From positions 11,528,068 through 11,592,067 of the forward strand of contig OZ038472.1 in assembly GCA_964036295.1 (NCBI GenBank): a stretch of DNA of 64,000 nucleotides. The letters run 5' to 3'. The notes beneath the pieces are model-generated. The model made no database searches, was not told where the DNA came from, and worked only from the letters and a program-made list of their open reading frames with translations. The translations under genes and the position numbers were made by a program. Origin of the DNA: Plumapathes pennacea. Lineage: Eukaryota; Cnidaria; Anthozoa; Antipatharia; Myriopathidae. Below, piece after piece: positions 33,523 to 43,935 of this stretch. Position 1 is the first letter of the stretch; every line of letters starts with the position of its first letter.

Positions 33523-33644
33523 GTATGCATAATTCAGATAATACCAAAGAAAATTATTTGCTTTGGTATAAAAGTAGCCAGAGCATCAACATCTTGACAC
33601 CCACCTGCGAGATTCTTTTGGCAACTAACCTTACATATTTTGGA

Positions 33645-34281
33645 AAATGCCAGATATGAATGATGGGTATCACTTGGTTCATGAAAGAAACCCCATAGCA
33701 ACGAGCTTCCCCATAACGATACTGCCCACAATCCTGGTAAAAAATGTTGGGACACTAGGACAAAGTCCTCTAATGTTGAGTTGTTTTTTTTGTGCTACCC
33801 TCTCCCCCACTAATGTTGAATTGTGCATCTTTCAGCCCTGAACCAACATTGATTGGGGGGAGGGGAGGGCGGGTGCCCTTTCAGATAACTAGGCCATCCA
33901 AAGTGGGTGATGTCAATGAAATAGCATTATGATCAGAGTGTCCCAAAGACTTTTGTCCAGGATTGTAGTAGACAATGGGGAGAAGGCAACCCTGATATGC
34001 TTTGTGGTATTAGTACTAATCAAAAACTAAAATTGCAATTTAGTTTCACATTTTAAAGGTGATGTTAAACACTGGTAGTGAAATAGACTCTCACAGAATA
34101 CTTCAGTATGGTTATTTTAGTTTACTCTCAGTAGAACACTGTGTGCATTTTATGTATGTAGTAGTTAATATTATGTTTTTTTACCTGTATTTTGCCATTT
34201 CAGTTTCAGCAAGTCCTGCCTCTTCATCATGCTCCTCAGAAGTAGCAGGAATTAATTTAGAAGAAAGAATTTCTTCATCAG
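33645..34281 (+). repeat. Second unit of a ~0.7-kb tandem duplication in NLR-B
   Basis: Matches 32,660-33,522 without the MITE. It starts with a remnant of the 3' end of the membrane exon and its donor region (MNDGYHLV coding phrase), continues through the intron, and ends with a linker exon. The remnant lacks the upstream donor, so only its linker exon (34,204) should be used. The first unit lies immediately upstream, the second here. Confidence 0.8.
34204..34281 (+). CDS. NLR-B linker exon 2 (26 codons)
   Basis: A 78-nt exon, phase 1-1, acceptor GCCATTTCAG, donor CATCAG|GTATGC. It encodes VSASPASSSCSSEVAG then INLEERISSSG. It arose by tandem duplication of the exon at 33,445 with its intron. 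Phase-symmetric, so inclusion or skipping keeps the frame. Confidence 0.7.
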
Positions 34282-35775
34282 GTATGCATTGTACAATGTG
34301 TTTACATGTCCATATAAGGTTCTGCATTGAAGGGCTGAGTAGAAGAAAGCTTTGTGTTACTTTAGGTCTCTTCCAAATGTGATGTTTTGTACTAGTGTGG
34401 CTTACCAATAATTAGCAGGGAGACTTGGAAAATGCTGTATCACCTGCAAGATAAATAAGTTATTTACACCACCCAGATCGAAGGTTGATGCTTTCCATAA
34501 TATGCAAGGTTAGTTGCCAAAAGAATCTTGCAGGTGGTTGTCAGATGTTGATGCTCTGGCTACTTTTATACCAAAGCAAATAGTTTTCTTTGGTACATTA
34601 TTATCTGAATTATACTTGAAAAAATAGCATGTTGCCCAAACTGATTAATTTTTGTTGTTTTTCACTCTGGTCTTCAAAAGCTGAAAGTTCAAGCATATGT
34701 AGTGAAGTAATAAAATTTACTATCAGTATGTGTTCCACAATTCCTGACCCTCCTTACTCCTCCACCCCCTCCCCACCCAAATTGGGCAAAAACCAGCACA
34801 AGCCCTCCTACCCCCCCTTACCGCTCTCCTTTACCCCTTTTCTTTGGAGGTATTTAAAGTATCCTTGTTGAGAGGGGAGATTTTCTATGTTGTACATGTG
34901 TAGTCTCCAAAACTAGGTCAAGGTGTTCAAACAATCGACAAACCTCTGTCCTGTCCCCAGAGGAAACCTCTATGTCCAGGGTACACCCCACCCAGAAAAT
35001 GATGAAAATGGCAAAGTTTTGTTTTTATTGTGAAAAATTTATTTTCCCTTTATACTTCTCTTTTTCACCAACCCTCAAATATTATGGTTTTGTCCATGTG
35101 TATTTCCTGCATGTGCAGCTGACCTAATTTACATGTACATGATATTTTTATAAACCTCATGGGCCACAGCACTGATGTAAGTTTAGTTGCATGAAAAACC
35201 AAACCTCAGGTCTGTTTTGGTTGTTTACACTTTGCAAAAATGATGCCATGATAATGAAAGTACAAAGTTAATGCCTTGATTGACCCAAGCTGCACTACAT
35301 ACATGAATATGTAGCTGCTATTAAATGGTGTACTGTTTTGGATCATACTGTTTACAGTACATTAGTATATGGATACATATACACACATGTACATGCACAA
35401 ATGTAATGCCTTTATGAGGCAATATTTTTAATGCAACTTGCAGTGCAACACCATTGTGAGACAAGTGACAGAAGAAATTGCACATGTGACACCCTTTCTT
35501 TGCAATATGCAACACTAAAAAGTTGTGAGACAAGTTGCAGGAAAAGTTGAGCAGTCTTTTTGCAACATTGCATGTCTTGTTGCAACATGTGACATGTACA
35601 GTACTTTGCAGTTTGTCTCACATTTCATTGCAATTCTCAGCATTGTGAGACAATTTGCAGAAAAAAACACCTCGTGTGACAAGACCTTTTGTCAGCACTG
35701 GAGTAATGCCAGCCACAAATATGCTGGCAGAAAGGATCATGTCTTGTCCCATGTAATTTTCATTTTCATTTTCAG
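34282..35775. other. NLR-B hybrid intron
   Basis: The left part (34,282 to about 35,037) matches the NLR-A intron after linker 2 (9,654 to about 10,460). The right part (from about 35,040) matches NLR-A from about 7,845, the intron between the 31-nt microexon and the basic exon. The junction lies in GTTTTTATTGTGAAAA|ATTT. It contains the TTGCAAC-rich repeat at 35,395-35,715. No coding exon seen. Confidence 0.75.
35395..35715. repeat. TTGCAAC-rich dispersed repeat, copy in NLR-B
   Basis: Orthologous in position to 8,210-8,525. Many TTGCAAC words in both orientations. Open frames on both strands differ from those of the NLR-A copy, so it is non-coding. Confidence 0.5.
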
Positions 35776-35817
35776 CACCTCCAGTCTCAAGGACACGAAA
35801 GTTGAACACTTCATCAG
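35776..35817 (+). CDS. NLR-B basic microexon
   Basis: A 42-nt exon, phase 1-1, acceptor TTTTCAG, donor CATCAG|GTACAC. It encodes APPVSRTRKLNTSSG. Compared with NLR-A the central Lys of the R-K-R-K run is Thr, which interrupts the NLS-like cluster. That change would make sense if this paralogue is membrane-bound through its connexin-like domain. Confidence 0.65.
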
Positions 35818-37082
35818 GTACACTGAATGTGTTATGTAAGATTATACTTAGAGCTATTAATTTGCCTTTCCGAGAAAAAGACCTGATATGCTGTGGCAGT
35901 GACTATTTTTGGGGGAAACAACCAAATTTTAAGACTGGTAGCAGAAAACCAAATTTCAAACTTTTTTTTTTCTTTTCATCAAATCCTCAAATATGGTTTA
36001 CAAGTACCCCATATGCATTCTTTTTGCAGCTGACCTTTATTCATGCGTACATGTATAGAGCGAGACTAAAAATGGCTGTATAGGAGGAAACCAGAAATCA
36101 GCAATCAGTCACTTGATAATAAATTATACTTTTGATAAGGTACCGAAAAAAAAAAGCATTTGAACACTAAACTTTATACAGCATCCCCAACAAAATTATA
36201 TTATATTATAATGATAAGTTGTAAATGAGGTTGTAATAGCAAAATGAAGAAGAAAAATAAAATGTGGAATTCCAATATTTTACACACTGTGGCTTCTAAA
36301 TGAGAAAAGACCTTGGCAATAAGAGAACAGTGATATATTGTATAGATATTATTGACATCAGGACATTCTCCAGTTCTAAAAACTGATATCTTCATCACAC
36401 ATGTGAAAGATATAAATGATATATTTACTGTGTGTGCAATTTTTGACAGGAAATAATAGCTGAGATGTGTCTCTGCTTGGGATATTTCATCAATGTGTAC
36501 AGTACATATCATTAAACAGAATGTTTCACTCACTTATGAAAGATATCAACACTTGATGATAAAATTAGTATTGTAGAGCCATTTTCGGATGACCATTGAA
36601 AGTAAATCATGTGATAATATTGCTTTGGTTTTGCATTTGCTACACTTTCTGATTGGTCCTAACAACTTTAGCAACATTCTTGGCCAATCAAGAGCAAACG
36701 TGGTTGCGATATTCTCATATAAGAAAGCAAGTGGTTTTGCTTGGACTTATGATATTGGTCTGATGTTTTTTTTCGCTTGCCTCATTGATTGGCTCTGTGA
36801 TTTCTTTGGTTTTGGTTTTTCTACAGTCATCTGAAAAGTGCTCTATAACACATATGACATCTTCTTTATAAAGTATATCTGGCCACATTTAACTAGAAAG
36901 ACCAGCTGTATGAAGTCTATGTACTGTATGCACAAATTACATTATTTAAAACAAAAAGAATATGGTATGTATTTGAGTACACTTTCAGTAAGATTACTCT
37001 CAGTAGAACATGTACCATGTGTCTTTTATCTGTGTAGTAGCTGCCCTGTCTTGTTGGCTTACTTGTACTTTGCCATGTTCAG
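35818..37082. other. NLR-B intron before linker 3
   Basis: Collinear with 8,617-9,569 of NLR-A except for the MITE at 36,576-36,843. No exon evidence. Confidence 0.7.
36576..36843. mobile_element. TA-flanked MITE, family 1 (copy 3, with empty site in NLR-A)
   Basis: TIRs GAGCCATTTTCGGATGACCA and its imperfect complement ending AAAAGTGCTC, TA on both sides. The NLR-A paralogue has the unoccupied site near 9,350 (AGTATCATAACAC), so the insertion can be dated to after the A/B split, unless it was lost precisely from A. Confidence 0.85.
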
Positions 37083-37166
37083 GTTCAGCAAGTCCTACTC
37101 CTTCTACTCCATCACACTCTCCAGAAGAAACAGGAATTAATCCAAAGGAAAGGAGAACTTCATCAG
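37083..37166 (+). CDS. NLR-B linker exon 3 (28 codons)
   Basis: An 84-nt exon, phase 1-1, acceptor CATGTTCAG, donor CATCAG|GTATGT. It encodes GSASPTPSTPSHSPEETG followed by a basic segment. Near-identical to NLR-A linker 2 (9,570-9,653) and orthologous in position, directly before the NACHT exon. Confidence 0.75.
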
Positions 37167-38074
37167 GTATGTTATTCAGATTGGAATTGTACAATTTGTC
37201 TATGTCAGTGTAAGGTTTTGTACTGAAGGGCTGAGTAGAAGATAGCCTCGTGTGACTTTGCTCTCTTCCAAATGTGATGTTTTACACTAGTGTGGCTTAT
37301 CCATAATTAGCAGGTAAACTTGAAAAATACTGTATCACCAACAAGATAAATTGTTTTACACCACCCAGATTGGAAGGTTGTTATTTTCCATATTATGTAA
37401 GGTTTGTTCCCAAAAGAATCTTACAGTTGGATGTTAATTATGCTTAAAAAAAAAACAAGTTGCCCCAAGCTGAAAGTTCAAGCAATATAGTAGCGAGTTA
37501 ATAAAATTTATTATCAGTAAATGTTCCATAAATTCCTGACCTTCCTCGCTCTTTTACCCCCTCCCCACCCAAATTGTTCAAAACCCTGCACATACCCTCC
37601 TACATCATCTTACCGCCCCCTCCATCCCTTTCCTTTGGAGGTATTTAGAGTATCTTTTGTTGAGAGTGGAGATTTTCTATGTTGTACGTGTGTAGTCTCT
37701 AAAACTAGGTCAGAGTGTTCAAACAATCGACAAACCCCTGCCCTGTCACCAGAGGAAACCGCTATGTCCAGGGTACACCTCACCCAGAGAATGATAAAAA
37801 AAAAAAAAAGCCTGGAGTGCAGAGTTTTGTTTTTATTGTGAAAAGAGAAAGAAAACCTACAGCGATTAAAGCTTAAGACAGAATTGTACATTATATGTTT
37901 TACTTCTGTTCTAATGAAGAGTATTCAACCCAATCAACCCAGAAAAAAATTTAAAAGCGATGTCGTCAGATAATTGCAGTTCAACTAAATTTCAGCTGAG
38001 GAAGCTATCAAAATGCCAAATTTTCTGAAAGAGAAATTTGAAGTTATTAATTACCACTGTCCTCTCTCTTGCAG
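37167..38074. other. NLR-B intron before NACHT
   Basis: Collinear with 9,654-10,694 of NLR-A, slightly shorter. The exon-like segment near 37,920-37,970 lacks a donor GT, supporting the view that its NLR-A counterpart is not an exon. Acceptor CTCTTGCAG before 38,075. Confidence 0.7.
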
Positions 38075-39801
38075 CATTATTCAAAGAGATCAGAGAAGAA
38101 TACCAAAGACGGAGTAAGCGACTCCAAGTCTTTCCCTGGTGCAAGACCAAACAGCCTTTAACTGACAATATTTACACAAAGCTGAAGATCCTCGTTCGGT
38201 CAAACGAGACAGGTCAGTTAACGAGTGAGATTGTCAACATGAACGAGATTTTCAAGCCGCACGAAGAATGCGTAAGTGCTAAATTGGTGCTTATAGAGGG
38301 AGACCCAGGCATGGGGAAGACGACCTTCTGTCGCAAATTGTCTCTGGACTGGTCTCGCAAGAAAATCGAAGCGCCCTTTCCACAGTTCCAGCTAGTTCTT
38401 CTGCTAATGTGCAGAGACCTCAAAACCGCCGACATTCGCAAAGCCATCACTGATCAGCTACTCCCGCGATCAGTAACTAAAGAGGAGGCGGAGGCCTTCT
38501 TCAGAGAGCTGCAAGAGACCCAGTCCGATGTCCTCCTTATCCTCGACGGGCTGGACGAATTGAAAGAACATGTTGCTGCTGAAGATCTTGTTGATGCCCG
38601 CAAGAGGAACGTTCTCCGAAACTCGTATGTTCTGGTGACAAGTCGACACAACGCAGAAGTCAGAGAAAGGTGTGATACCCTCTTGGAAACTGTCGGTTTT
38701 ACGAAGGAAGACGCGGAAGAGTACATTCGTAAATATTTTAAAGAAGAGAAGGCTGAGGATCTGCTAAAGAAGATTGACCGTTCAGGGCCACTTAAGGAAC
38801 TTCTCTCCAACCCACTCAACACAGCCCTAATCTGTGCTGTCTTTGAAGATAATGGCGACCTTCCATCCGCGCGTACCCAGTTATACGACAAGATCGTGCA
38901 CTGCATTCTGAAGGGATTCTACAGTAAACAAGGGAAAAATCTGCCAAAACAACGTATTGACGCCTGCAAGAAAGAGCTAATAGAGATCGGCAAATGTGCC
39001 TTTCGGGGTCTAATCGAAGGTAAACTAAGTTTTGAGGAAAGCGAACTTGAAAGCGGCTCGCAAACCATTGCTTCGATGGGCTTTTTATCGAAGGAAGAAA
39101 GCACTGACAAAGTTGATCCGAAGAGTTTGTTGTGCTTTATGCACAAGACTTTTCAAGAATATTTCGCTGGCTTGTATGTGAGTGACCAGATTATCAACGA
39201 AGAAAAAGTCACCGTCGAAGATCTTATTCAAGAACTTTCGACTGAGAGAGAAAAATTTGCTCAAATGTTCATTTTCATCGCTGGTATTTTGGCAGGAAAA
39301 GGTGCAGGTGCAAACGCGCAACTCGTTTTATTCATGAAGAATCTCAGTTACCGCCTGTCAACTTTATATACAGTAAGAACAGATGTAGGTACTGAGCAGT
39401 GGAGTAAACAGCGTAATGATTTTAAGTCTAGTTTGTTGTTGTTGTGTAATTGTGTGGCCGAGCGCAGCGACGGGCAGCAATTGAACAAACTTCAGAAAGA
39501 ACTGTGTTCAATCATCGGTAGGAACATTTCTTGGGAGAAAGTGTCGCTGTCGTTTAGTTCTATCAGCGAGTCGAGTGTTGTGTACATAGTGTTGTGTGAA
39601 ATTTTAAAACACAACTCAACGATAAAGGAGTTAAATTTGTCAGACAACAAGATCTCTGACTGCAGATTACTGGCTGAGTCATTGAAGCAGAACAGCACAC
39701 TGGAGTGGTTATATTTGTGGTTCAACCCCATCAGTGACAAGACACCGCTAGAGGAACTGAAGCGACACAACGAACATCTGAGACTTTGGTATGACGAGTA
39801 G
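38075..39801 (+). CDS. NLR-B NACHT-LRR exon (sensor body)
   Basis: Phase 1 in, about 575 residues to TAG. Walker A is GDPGMGKTTFC (near 38,301-38,333), Walker B LLILDGLDELKE (near 38,533-38,570), then LVTSRH and MHKTFQEYFAGLY (near 39,140-39,180). Closely similar to NLR-A through the NACHT and helical parts. Differences include an insertion between the helical domain and the LRRs (near 39,355-39,430). Only one full 26-residue LRR is present (unit starting near 39,650) plus the cap (SDKTPLEELKRHN), against six in NLR-A. A short LRR array should limit ligand-binding surface, so this receptor may sense differently or work as a helper. An upstream ATG in the open frame (38,038) is intronic by comparison with NLR-A. 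Confidence 0.92.
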
Positions 39802-40017
39802 AGAGTGTTGAGAGATCGCTAAGTGTTTTGCTTTTGATTGCCGAACAAAAGCTCGTTATTACTTCACTAAAATGCCTGTCTGAACATTTTTTGTTCAAGC
39901 AAAACTGCAAGAACACAGTTGAATGGTTTTGAACAAACGAATAAATTGTAAACAAAGCAGTTGACGGAGTTTTGTTGAGAGAGAAAAGTACAGCATCACT
40001 TTGCTGATAATAGTTTG
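39802..40017. repeat. Segmental duplication, NLR-B 3' flank, proximal part
   Basis: Matches 12,764-12,879 and 13,878-13,977 downstream of NLR-A. The NLR-A copy carries the ~1-kb insertion that is missing here (junction GAACACA|GTTGAATGG). Confidence 0.8.
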
Positions 40018-40739
40018 AAGAGAGAAGTTAACGTGCTAGTTGCTAGTTGCAATTTGCTAGTTGCTAGTTGCGATTTGCTAGTTGCTAGTCCTTTAACCTG
40101 AATACGGTGGCGCAATTCACGAATCGAACATAGACGCCCCCGTTGTCACCTCTTTAATGGACTTTTGACAGGTGCGACAGACTCTTGAACTGTCTAGTAC
40201 CAGAGACCTTTTCCCATGAACTAGAAACTACTCAAACTATAAGCTAGAAACTCAGTTGATCCTAGCCTGCGTAGCAAGCGTTAGAGCTGCTGGGACTTTT
40301 TCGATTTATGACTGCGCGAGAATTGGGGCGAACGCAAAAATGTAGTTGAGGGGGGAGAGGAGAGGAGAAAAAGGAACAATCGAGGATTGTGTACCAGTCC
40401 TGTTTATTGACAGCTTAGTTTCTTTGTCTCTTTTACAGTCTAATTCACAATCGCCTTGTGCAAATTCTTAGATAACACTTAGCTCTCATTACAGATGGAC
40501 AGTTGCCACCGCTCTACTTAGCTAATATTTTCCATTTCCATTTGACTGTATTATTATTATTACTAGAAATACGATATTCGCAGAGGCCCCACGCCCAAGT
40601 AATCGATTTTGTATGACATTGCTAGAGCTCTAATGTACTCTATGCTTTCACCACACATCTGAGTATTATATAATGTAATTAAAGGCGATGACACTATATT
40701 AGCATTTACATGATATTGGCATGTGTCCCATCCCGGGGA

Positions 40740-41115
40740 GTACTCATCATAATTTTGGGTGGGGGTGTGCTGCCTGAACCTGAAAACCCCTTACCCTATT
40801 TCAGACCAAAATATCTGATTTACTATACCCTATTTCAGACCTGACTCCAAAATGTATACCCTATTTCAGACCTAGTTTTATTTCTTTTGCAATAATTTCC
40901 GCCCTGTGTTTTCTTCCATTTGCCATGCATTGTCCGCTGCGACACATTTCTATTAAAATCATACCCTATCCCAGGCCAAAAACACAAAATCGCTACCCTA
41001 TTTCAGACCAAAAAGGCAAAATCTATACCCTACTTCAGACTAAAAATGTTTGAAAATGATACCTTTTGGGGCAGCAAATACCTATATGGCAGAGTACTCC
41101 CCCCCCCCCCCCCCC
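40740..41115. repeat. CCCTATTTCAGACC dispersed repeat with poly-C
   Basis: At least six imperfect copies of TACCCTATTTCAGACC spaced about 25-50 bp apart, ending in an uninterrupted C run at about 41,099-41,117. The reverse-oriented relative is at 47,900-48,470 (AATAGGGTA words with a poly-G run). Open frames through it are low-complexity artefacts. Confidence 0.7.
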
Positions 41116-41117
41116 CC

Positions 41118-42980
41118 ACCTGGGGTCCCATTGCTGTTTGAAGAGTACAGTAATCTTATTATATAATATGTAGGGTGGTCTTGAAAGAAGGAAGTTCTCA
41201 CAATATTATTCAGTGTGCCAGGTCCATTTCACAGTAATTTATTTTGTCTCATAAGAAAGTATACAGTCAGTCTTTGCACTACATTATTGGTAAAATACTG
41301 TATATTAAATACTTCTCAAGTACCTGTAGGTTACATTATACTTCTTAGAAATTCTCAAGTGTTGCATGTGTTGCCTTGTACATGTACAAATTTGTATTTA
41401 ATACAAATGTAAATGTATTTAATACAGAAAATCCCAATTGCCAGAGAAATATAGCCCTAACCCAATACTCTGCTGTGAGAGAAAATGAAAAAGTGCACTA
41501 TAAATATTCAATAATTTTACAGAATATTAGACAAACGAGAGTCAGGTTCACACATTATAAAGCACTGTATGCTATGAGACAAGAGAAGAGCATCAGTTTA
41601 GTACTGTATTGACATTCTTATCTTAAAAAAGTCTCATTTCCCATGTCATAAATTAAACTAACTCTTCCTAATCACAAAAAGATACTTTTTCCAGTTGGAC
41701 TTAGTGAACTTCATGTTTGTCTTGATATTTAGGGACCTATGATAAACAAAACAAGCATCAAAGTCTAATTTAAAAAGTGTGTTCTGCAGCTGGAGATAGA
41801 TGGGTGGGCGGGGAAGCAGCTTGTGTTGGGGTAACAGTTTAGACTATAAATATCTCACCAGAAATTAATGTCATGCAGCTGCATGGAAAAAAACTTGTTC
41901 AAAAGAACACTTAATAAAATATCATTGCTCATTCTATCTGAGAAAAGGAAGAAATTTATGTTAGTAAAGTGCTGGCTTATATAAAATGAAACTAACTGTG
42001 GTAAATGCAAATTACTTGTTTGGCTGTTATGATAATTATTATGTACAGTATCTTTGCAAATACTTTTGACCTTCAGTCCACTGAAGGCATTGACTTCATA
42101 AACTTGTTTAGATCATGGCAATTTCTTTCTGCCCACACCACTACTACTAACACAGATCTCTTCTGAGCATTACTTTATACATGGTAATGTATAAAGTACA
42201 GCTAAACTGCTAATTCAAAAATGCAAAAGGAAATGCAGCAATAAATTATAAATTCTTTTCCTGATGCCAAATTGACAAAATATTCATTCATAACAATTTC
42301 TAGCTTACTAAACATTATTCTGTTTATTTATATATAATACATTTTATAATAGTATTATGTACTATAATAATTTATAACTCAAAGGGAAGGGGGGCTTTAA
42401 TTAGTAAGACAAAGAAGTAAATACAAACAAAGACTGTATTGTTATGGAAAGTAGTGGCAGGGTTTTGGAAAGTTTAGCCCAGCATAAAAACACAATTCAA
42501 ATAACATATGACTTATAGTACTTATACAGTGTTAGACAGCTAGTACATGATAAAAACAGCCAAGTAGTTAGAGAAAAAAAAAAAAAACTGCCTCTCACAA
42601 GAACTCACAAGATTTTGCACTGTATAATTTCACAGAGGACAAATATTTTGATCTGTTCTTTGATAAACTGAAATGGTTTCTAGTGCTGCAATTTTAGTAA
42701 ACACAGTTCTCTCTACAATCAAATGCACAGAAACGCCAAATTTTTCTGTGTGAGTGCTATGTTGTGATTTTGTCTATAAAGCAAGTTGTCAAGTGGCAAA
42801 TTAACCTCTGCACTGTATGACACTGGAAGTTGAATTAACTGTCAAGACTGAAACGGTCAAAACAGTTTTCTGTCGTGAAAATATATAGCATCACAACAGC
42901 AAAGTTTTATCGCGGCCACAAAATGTCCGATAAGCTCGAAGCAATGCATAACGGACGTGTTGAGTGAACAAAGTAAATAG
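41118..42980. other. AT-rich interior of the 3.9-kb insertion
   Basis: No ORF with domain content, no repeat structure recognised, apart from short A/T tracts. Confidence 0.5.
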
Positions 42981-43025
42981 ACATGTCTTACCTGCCCCTT
43001 AGAGCTATCGGTTGGCCTTCAAGCA

Positions 43026-43560
43026 CTATTTTAGCTTATTTTCTGTCCTCCTGCTGTTCGTGCAAAGCCGGGTTGTCAGGGTTAGCCCATCCACGGCTAT
43101 GCAGATATTGTTGCCTCTGGAAGCGCCGTTTTTCGACAAGAGACGAACGTTGCTCACGGCATCGATTGTTGGCCTCATTTTGAGCAAAAAACAGGCTGTT
43201 TCTCCAGACGTTTCACTGTGGCGTCGGGAAGCAGCTCGTTCTCGATCGGCTTTCATGCGCTGTTCTCTTTCCTGAGCTGTTTCTTGGGCTCGCTTCTGCA
43301 TATTATGCTCCCGGCTGGCTGCAATGCGCCGTTCTCTTTCCTGGGTTGTCTCCTGAGCTCGTTTCTGCTTTTAACGCTCTCGGTCACGCCGTTGCTTCTC
43401 TTCTTTGACAGCGACAATATTGTCCTGTCTCGACTGCTGTTGTTTTCGTTGGGCGGCTGTTTGCCGTCTGCCGTCGAGATGAATACTCCACTGTTGGCTT
43501 GTCTCACGAATTCGTCTTAGTCTGTCTTGCTCTCTTCGTTTTTGAAGACGAACTTGTTTC
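43026..43560 (-). pseudogene. STPR-type repeat ORF, strongly decayed
   Basis: Minus-strand frames contain phrases such as KRAQETAQEREQRMKADRER and RRHSETSGE, with the same Thr-x-Gln-x-R/E periodicity as the array at 21,606-22,379 but divergent sequence. The frame shifts between the two halves (43,026-43,301 and 43,253-43,507). Lies inside the 3.9-kb insertion, so it was probably carried by that element. Confidence 0.45.
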
Positions 43561-43935
43561 TATTCGTGAGAGTCACGTGATCAAGAGTCGGTCCGTGAAA
43601 TACAGACATTTCAACTTGAGATTCGGGGTTGAGGTCAGGAGAGGAAAGAGCCTGGGAACGAGGTTGGAGATTCTGTTCCGATGTTTTACCCAGCAAACCC
43701 CGCGGTGCGGGGACGTAATTCTGTTCTGATGTTTTTTTACCCAGCAAACCCCGCTGCGCGGGGAGGTCGGTCCGTGAAATACAGACATTTCAAAACGACA
43801 TGGTGTTCAGATTAGTACCCACGCAGGGCGTGGGAATTATTATTATTATTATTATTATTATTCATTATTATTCATTATTATCGCAACTAACAACTAGCAA
43901 ATCGCAACTAGCAACTAGCAACTAGCATGAAACCT

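Larger units (their letters stand above)
40018..43935. mobile_element. 3.9-kb insertion bounded by inverted CTAGTTGC arrays
   Basis: Interrupts flank sequence that is contiguous at 13,958-13,985 downstream of NLR-A. The left end has tandem TGCTAGTTGCTAGTTGC words (40,033-40,090) and the right end their reverse complement (43,880-43,927). A possible target duplication is CTTTGCTGATAATAGTTTGA on the left and CCTTTGCTGTAGTTTGA on the right. The interior contains a CCCTATTTCAGACC repeat with a poly-C tract (40,740-41,115) and AT-rich sequence. It also has a decayed STPR-type ORF on the minus strand (43,026-43,560), two CCCCGC hairpins (about 43,690-43,765) and an ATT microsatellite (43,840-43,880). 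No transposase recognised. A composite or non-autonomous mobile element is likely. Confidence 0.6.
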
